A stretch of DNA of 9,199 nucleotides, from contig JAYEKL010000093.1 in the NCBI GenBank assembly GCA_034660995.1, positions 1 to 9,199 of the forward strand, read 5' to 3'. The notes beneath the pieces were generated by a model. The model had not been told where the DNA came from, searched no databases, and saw only the letters and a program-made list of their open reading frames with translations. How positions within the stretch are numbered: position 1 is the first letter of the stretch; each line of letters starts with the position of its first letter. The position numbers and the translations under genes were made by a program. Shown here one piece after another: positions 6,010-9,199 of this stretch. This DNA is from JAYEKL01 sp034660995 (GTDB lineage Bacteria; Patescibacteriota; Minisyncoccia; JAHIHE01; JAGLIN01).

Positions 6010-6312
6010 ATGTCAAAAGATAAAAAAATATCATTAGAAGAAGTTGAACATATTGCTGAATTGGCAAGGATAAAGCTAACCAAAGAAGAAAAAGAAGAAT
6101 TTTCCGATGAATTATCGGATATTTTGGGATACATAGAACAGTTACAAGAGGTAAATACAGACGGTGTAGAACCAGTGTCGCAGGTTACTGGTCTTGTTAA
6201 TGTTTTAAAGGAAGATATTGTTAAAAATTGTGACGAAGATAGTAAAAAGAAAATTGTTGAGAACTTTCCGGAAGAGAAGGATGGGTATGTAAAGGTGAGG
6301 CAGGTGATGTGA
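6010..6312 (+). CDS. gatC: Asp-tRNA(Asn)/Glu-tRNA(Gln) amidotransferase subunit C
   Basis: The 100-residue product is the small subunit that wraps and stabilises the GatA-GatB interface in the complex converting Glu-tRNA(Gln), and often Asp-tRNA(Asn), to the amidated form. It has the family pattern: HIAELARIKLTKEE near the N-terminus (14-27), a helix ending in IEQLQEVNTDGVEP (42-55), LKEDIV in place of the usual LREDxV, and a C-terminal DGYVKV segment like FxVPKV. I chose ATG 6010, because the upstream in-frame TTG at 5989 adds seven residues not usual in the family and lies close to the putative promoter. gatA follows, but the pair is split by a 435-bp four-helix-bundle element, whereas gatC and gatA usually abut. 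gatB is not in the window. Confidence 0.93.
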   Translation: MSKDKKISLEEVEHIAELARIKLTKEEKEEFSDELSDILGYIEQLQEVNTDGVEPVSQVTGLVNVLKEDIVKNCDEDSKKKIVENFPEEKDGYVKVRQVM

Positions 6313-6319
6313 TATTATG

Positions 6320-6754
6320 TTAAATTGTCAAATTGTCCTATTGTCAAATTGTCATTATGAATAAAAAATTCTTACAATTAAATGACATTTCCGCTTATAA
6401 AACATCTTTTGCTCTTTCAAATTATGTTTGGAATATAGCGATAAAGTGGAATTATTCTTTAAGAAAAACAGTCGGTGATCAATTTATTAGATCAGTAGAT
6501 TCAATTTCGGCTAATATCGCGGAAGGATTTGGAAGATATAATAAAAAAGATAAAATTCGTTTTTATAGAATAAGTTTCGGGTCTTTGAGCGAATCATTGG
6601 ATTGGAATGAAAAAGCAAAAGTTAGAAAACTTTTAAAAGATGATGAATACCGGTATATTTTCAAAGAATTAAAACAATTACAAAAAGACATAAACAATCT
6701 TATAAATTTTACTAATGAAAAACTGTCAATTTGACAATAGGACAATTTGACAAT
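6320..6754 (+). mobile_element. Four-helix-bundle element, copy 2, inserted between gatC and gatA
   Basis: The sequence is identical to 3030-3464 over 435 bp, in the same orientation and offset by 3290 bp. The inverted repeats are 6324-6351 and 6727-6754. It starts 7 nt after the gatC stop and ends 12 nt before the gatA ATG. On the right the octamer phase continues past the identical block (gacaatat, then agcaataa), and caatatagcaata (6751-6763) recurs in the right arm of the gene-less element (8399-8411). This suggests that copy 2 entered or converted an older octamer repeat already present in front of gatA. Since gatC and gatA normally share a transcript, the element is probably transcribed as part of that message, where its arms could form a long duplex. 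Confidence 0.82.
6357..6734 (+). CDS. Four-helix-bundle protein, 23S rRNA IVP family, copy 2
   Basis: The 125-residue product is identical to that of 3067-3444, as are all its codons. The start (ATG 6357) lies just inside the left arm and the TGA at 6732-6734 lies in the right arm, so the gene and its repeats move as one unit. The SANIAEGFGR core and the charged helices place it in the IVP / four-helix-bundle family. The open frame is intact, and the complete lack of difference between the copies means recent duplication, recent gene conversion or strong constraint. Two silent-site-identical copies argue for one of the first two. Confidence 0.88.
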   Translation: MNKKFLQLNDISAYKTSFALSNYVWNIAIKWNYSLRKTVGDQFIRSVDSISANIAEGFGRYNKKDKIRFYRISFGSLSESLDWNEKAKVRKLLKDDEYRYIFKELKQLQKDINNLINFTNEKLSI

Positions 6755-6766
6755 ATAGCAATAAAT

Positions 6767-8263
6767 ATGAATCTAAACGAATTAAATATCGCACAAGCTA
6801 GTATTGGCTTAAAAAATAAAGAATTCTCGTCTGTTGAATTGACTGAGGCTTGTTTTGGTAGGATAAAAAAAACTGATGATAAGATTAAATCCTTCATAAC
6901 TATCACAGAAGATTTGGCAATCAAACAAGCAAAAGAAGCCGATAAAAAAATTAAGGTCAGAGAAGAGAATAATACTTTATTAGGAATTCCCTGCTCAATA
7001 AAAGATATTATTAATACTAAGGGAGTCTTAACTACGGCTGCTTCAAATATTTTGAAAAATTATATTCCTGCTTACAATGCGACTCTTATTTTAAAATTAC
7101 ATAAGCAGGGAATGGTAATGCTTGGGAAGGTGAATTGCGATGCTTTCGCGCATGGTGCTTCAACAGAAAATTCCGATTATTTTGTGACTCATAATCCATG
7201 GGACTTAGAAAGAGTTCCTGGAGGGTCGTCTGGTGGAAGCGCATCTTCTGTTGTGGTTAATCAATGTTTGTATTCAATTGGAACAGATGCTGGAGGATCA
7301 ATACGTCAGCCTGCTGCTTTTTGTGGAGCTGTTGGTCTTAAGCCAACATATGGAAGAATTTCTCGTTACGGTTTGATTTCAATGACATCTTCAACTGATT
7401 GTCCGGGTATAATAACAAAAAATGTTGTGGATTCGGCGATTGTGCTTAAAGAAATTGCTGGTAAAGATAATCTTGATTCAACTTCTTCTAGTCATAAGAT
7501 TGAAGACTATTCTAAACTTCTTAATAATGAAAATATAAAAGGGGTGAGTATTGGAATTCCAAAAGAATATTTTATAAAAGAGTTAGATGATGATGTAAAA
7601 GAATTAATTGAAACAGCAATCCAAAAGTTGAAAGATCTAGGCGCTAAAATTGTTGAAATTAGTTTGCCTCATACGAAATATGCTGTTCCAACTTATTATA
7701 TTATTACTCCTTCGGAGATAAGTTCTAATCTTGCTAGATTTGATGGGATTAAATATGGATATTCAGAGATCAACAATCAACAATCAGCAATTAACGATTT
7801 GTTGGATGTTTATTTGGAGTCTAGGGGAAATGGTTTTGGAGGTGAAGCAAAAAGAAGAATAATGCTTGGAACTTATGCTTTGAGTAGTGGATATTATGAT
7901 GCTTATTATTTGAAAGCCCAAAAAGTAAGAGCTTCAATAAAAAAAGATTTTGATGAAGTTTTTGAGAAAGTTGACATTATAATAGCTCCAACCACGCCCA
8001 ATGTTGCTTTTAAAATAGGGGAACATAGCGCTAATCCTCTTGAGATGTATATGGAAGATATATTTTTGAGCGCTGTGAGTCTTGCCGGTCTTCCAGCTAT
8101 TTCTATCCCGTGCGGGTTTGTAAAACCGAAAGGTGGAAAAACAGAAATGCCAGTTGGTATGCAAATTATCGGAAAAGCTTTTGACGAGTCTGGAATTCTG
8201 AAAGTAGCAAATGTTTATGAGAAAAATACAGAATGGAATAAGCGTCAGATACCAAGCGTCTAG
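6767..8263 (+). CDS. gatA: Asp-tRNA(Asn)/Glu-tRNA(Gln) amidotransferase subunit A (amidase)
   Basis: GatA releases ammonia from glutamine for transamidation of mischarged tRNA. The 498-residue product carries the amidase-signature triad K79 (GIPCSIKD), S154 (GGSSGGS) and S178 (GTDAGGSIR), matching the numbering of S. aureus GatA. It also has GLKPTYGRISRYGLIS (190-205) and the GatA-type segment FGGEAKRRIMLGTYALSSGYYDAYYLKAQKVR. ATG 6767 gives the usual N-terminus; the frame is open further up to a TTG at 6731, but that part is the inverted repeat of the preceding element. A short Asn/Gln-rich stretch (residues about 335-343) comes from a 7-bp repeat and looks like an in-frame insertion. It works with GatC (upstream) and GatB (not in this window). 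No Shine-Dalgarno sequence is visible. Confidence 0.96.
   Translation: MNLNELNIAQASIGLKNKEFSSVELTEACFGRIKKTDDKIKSFITITEDLAIKQAKEADKKIKVREENNTLLGIPCSIKDIINTKGVLTTAASNILKNYIPAYNATLILKLHKQGMVMLGKVNCDAFAHGASTENSDYFVTHNPWDLERVPGGSSGGSASSVVVNQCLYSIGTDAGGSIRQPAAFCGAVGLKPTYGRISRYGLISMTSSTDCPGIITKNVVDSAIVLKEIAGKDNLDSTSSSHKIEDYSKLLNNENIKGVSIGIPKEYFIKELDDDVKELIETAIQKLKDLGAKIVEISLPHTKYAVPTYYIITPSEISSNLARFDGIKYGYSEINNQQSAINDLLDVYLESRGNGFGGEAKRRIMLGTYALSSGYYDAYYLKAQKVRASIKKDFDEVFEKVDIIIAPTTPNVAFKIGEHSANPLEMYMEDIFLSAVSLAGLPAISIPCGFVKPKGGKTEMPVGMQIIGKAFDESGILKVANVYEKNTEWNKRQIPSV
7769..7795 (+). repeat. Short 7-bp tandem repeat inside gatA
   Basis: atcaaca, atcaaca, atcagca and a diverged fourth unit encode INNQQSAIN. 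In GatA proteins this position is a short variable loop before DLLDVYLESR. The repeat keeps the frame open. Confidence 0.55.
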
Positions 8264-8274
8264 TAAATTAAAAT

Positions 8275-8412
8275 AAATTGTTCTATTGCTATATTGTTCT
8301 ATTGTTAATGTTAGCAAAATATGAAAAAGAGATTTCTAAAACGGATTTAGCTGGTTCATAAAACTTGCAAACAAGAAACTAACAATGTAACAATTTAACA
8401 ATATAGCAATAG
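8275..8412. mobile_element. Gene-less relative of the four-helix-bundle element (MITE-like, 138 bp)
   Basis: The left arm is four tandem octamers, aaattgtt, ctattgct, atattgtt, ctattgtt (8275-8306). The right arm is four more, aacaatgt, aacaattt, aacaatat, agcaatag (8381-8412). The blocks 8281-8298 and 8397-8414 are perfectly complementary over 18 bp. The 74-bp core holds only a 17-codon frame (MLAKYEKEISKTDLAGS, 8308-8361) that I cannot relate to the four-helix protein. The element fills the gap between gatA and the next gene, and its right end is 6 nt before that ATG. It uses the same octamer code as the two gene-bearing copies (NNATTGTT instead of NNATTGTC), so it is probably a non-autonomous or decayed family member. 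Confidence 0.65.
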
Positions 8413-8418
8413 AATTTT

Positions 8419-8970
8419 ATGTTTGAAATAATACAATCTGCTCAAGCCGAAGAAATATTAGAAATCGGAAATCTGACAATAAGTGTTAGCTTGTGGCCGT
8501 ATTTGTTTGCTATGATCAAGTATTTTCTAATTTTTATGACAATATTGTTTATAGTCGGAATAATTTTGATTTTATCAAGAGTAGAAGCAGAATTTAAAGT
8601 CAGGATAAATGAATCAGTAGAGAAGGCGATTGAGATGGGAAAGATTTCAAGAACTAAATCTCGAAAAGAATGGGAAGCTATTTTATATAAATTAAATTCT
8701 GATGATTCTCAAGATTACAAAAAAGCAGTTGTAAGCGCGGAAGAATTATTCAACAGAGTTTTGAAAATGGCAAATTTTTCTGGGAGTAATACAGAAGATA
8801 GATTAAGAATGGTTCCAGATAAGCAGTTGGAGTTTAAAGACGATATAATTTGGGCATATAAGCTTAAAAAAATGATTTCTGAAGATGAAAATTTTGAAGT
8901 TGAACACGAAGAAGCAAAAAGAGCTGTTTATATATTTGAAAGGACATTAAAAGAAATGAGAGTTTTTTAA
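8419..8970 (+). CDS. Single-TM protein of unknown function with cytoplasmic helical domain
   Basis: I do not recognise a named family. The 183-residue product has a short N-terminal part (1-26), one strong membrane helix (about 27-52), and a charged, probably helical domain of about 130 residues, likely cytoplasmic because basic residues follow the helix. The C-terminal half has the pattern W...IL..L....DYKKAV..AE.LFNRVL, then DDIIWAYKLKKMISEDENFEVEHEEAKRAVYIFERTLKEM. From memory, similar hypothetical proteins are common in Parcubacteria, often with an RNxIAH-like motif where this one has LKKMIS. That would hint at a HEPN-like fold, but this is weak. It lies between gatA and a PilN-like gene, just behind an octamer repeat element. 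No Shine-Dalgarno sequence is visible. Confidence 0.75.
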   Translation: MFEIIQSAQAEEILEIGNLTISVSLWPYLFAMIKYFLIFMTILFIVGIILILSRVEAEFKVRINESVEKAIEMGKISRTKSRKEWEAILYKLNSDDSQDYKKAVVSAEELFNRVLKMANFSGSNTEDRLRMVPDKQLEFKDDIIWAYKLKKMISEDENFEVEHEEAKRAVYIFERTLKEMRVF

Positions 8971-8984
8971 TTTATATTTAATTG

Positions 8985-8993
8985 TGGTATAAT
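8985..8993 (+). promoter_or_regulatory. Extended -10 promoter element before the PilN-like gene
   Basis: TGGTATAAT (8985-8993) is a perfect extended -10 (TGn-TATAAT), 15 nt after the stop of the preceding gene. No good -35 is seen, which extended -10 promoters tolerate. Transcription would begin near 9000, at the foot of the hairpin at 9004-9066, making that hairpin nearly the whole 5' leader of the next gene. Confidence 0.55.
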
Positions 8994-9003
8994 GATAATA
9001 AAT

Positions 9004-9066
9004 TACATTGCTATATTGTTCTATTGTTAAATTATCAATTTAACAATAGAACAATTTAACAATTTA
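9004..9066. repeat. Compact octamer-family hairpin in the leader of the PilN-like gene
   Basis: 9015-9033 and 9037-9055 are perfectly complementary over 19 bp around a 3-nt loop (atc). The pairing extends to 30 bp (9004-9033 with 9037-9066) with three mismatches. The modules are acattgct, atattgtt, ctattgtt on the left and the complements of aaattgtt and ctattgtt on the right. A 24-nt stretch (9007-9030) is identical to 8285-8308 in the gene-less element. It ends 4 nt before the ATG at 9071. It may be a core-less family member. As RNA it could also influence translation or decay of the downstream message. Confidence 0.75.
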
Positions 9067-9070
9067 TGTT

Positions 9071-9199
9071 ATGTCCTCAATAAATCTATTGCCGAAAAAT
9101 ATTATAGTTGAAAAAGATTCTGCTAGACAAAAAAGAGATATTTTTTTGATTTCATTTTTTATGTTGTTTATTTCTGTTGTTTCTTATGTTGTGATATAT
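9071..9199 (+). CDS. N-terminal fragment of a PilN-like type IV pilus assembly protein (3' truncated by window edge)
   Basis: Forty-three codons are visible, from ATG 9071 to the window end without a stop. The product begins MSSINLLPKN, then a charged stretch (IVEKDSARQKR), then a membrane helix (about residues 27-43). INLLP close to the N-terminus followed by a basic stretch and one membrane helix is the signature of PilN, the inner-membrane partner of PilM and PilO in the type IV pilus alignment complex. The other pilus genes in the window support this. The fragment is too short for certainty, and a different single-pass protein remains possible. Confidence 0.55.
   Translation, partial: MSSINLLPKNIIVEKDSARQKRDIFLISFFMLFISVVSYVVIY

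Noticed and set aside
3030..6754. Identical copies as a pure assembly artefact
   Set aside because: Each copy has its own distinct flanks, and copy 2 continues into different octamers, so a simple duplication of a contig part does not explain it. It still deserves a read-level check.
6731..6766. TTG start extending GatA by 12 residues
   Set aside because: The extension is translated from the right arm of element copy 2, and the ATG at 6767 places the catalytic residues at the usual positions.
7934..8317. 127-codon minus-strand ORF over the end of gatA and the gene-less element
   Set aside because: It is antisense to conserved GatA sequence and enters the octamer arm. No recognisable domain.
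8308..8361. 17-codon frame in the core of the gene-less element as a decayed four-helix gene
   Set aside because: The peptide MLAKYEKEISKTDLAGS does not match any part of the four-helix protein here. A remnant is possible but cannot be supported.

Overview
The window looks like a chromosomal piece of an AT-rich Candidate Phyla Radiation (Patescibacteria, Parcubacteria-like) genome. This is inferred from the protein set (type IV pilin genes, a CPR-style prepilin peptidase, a GT39-like membrane enzyme, a 23S-IVP/four-helix-bundle protein, LigA, GatC/GatA), the many short palindromic intergenic repeats, and start codons without a Shine-Dalgarno sequence. TGA is used as a stop (four-helix ORFs, gatC), so the code is the standard one rather than the TGA=Gly code of Gracilibacteria/SR1. 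All genes lie on the + strand.

Layout: the C-terminal end of a pilin-like protein (1-212); a terminator and a -10 box; a very AT-rich multi-pass GT39-like gene (297-1571); a type IV pilin (1581-2000); a 150-bp nested inverted-repeat region (2010-2159); the prepilin peptidase pilD (2221-3033); four-helix-bundle element copy 1 (3030-3464); the NAD+-dependent DNA ligase ligA (3495-5681); an intergenic cluster of palindromes (5752-5957); gatC (6010-6312); element copy 2, identical base for base to copy 1 (6320-6754); gatA (6767-8263); a gene-less relative of the element (8275-8412); a one-TM protein of unknown function (8419-8970); a hairpin of the same repeat family (9004-9066); and the start of a PilN-like gene running off the window (9071 onward).

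The most interesting structure is the four-helix-bundle element. Two 435-bp copies, 100% identical, sit in the same orientation in two unrelated intergenic gaps. Each is bounded by a 28-bp perfect inverted repeat. The arms are built from tandem 8-bp modules (consensus NNATTGTY). The same octamer code builds the arms of a gene-less 138-bp element and of a compact hairpin further downstream. This suggests a family of mobile or converting elements, with full-length, gene-less and hairpin-only forms, in which a 23S-IVP/Avd-like gene is carried in the loop of a large RNA hairpin outside rRNA.

A second theme is that pilD, ligA (twice) and gatA each appear to carry an in-frame, repeat-derived insertion. 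Functionally the window joins type IV pilus genes (pilins, PilD, PilN-like, possibly a pilin glycosyltransferase) with DNA ligation and Gln-tRNA amidotransferase subunits. GatB is not in the window.
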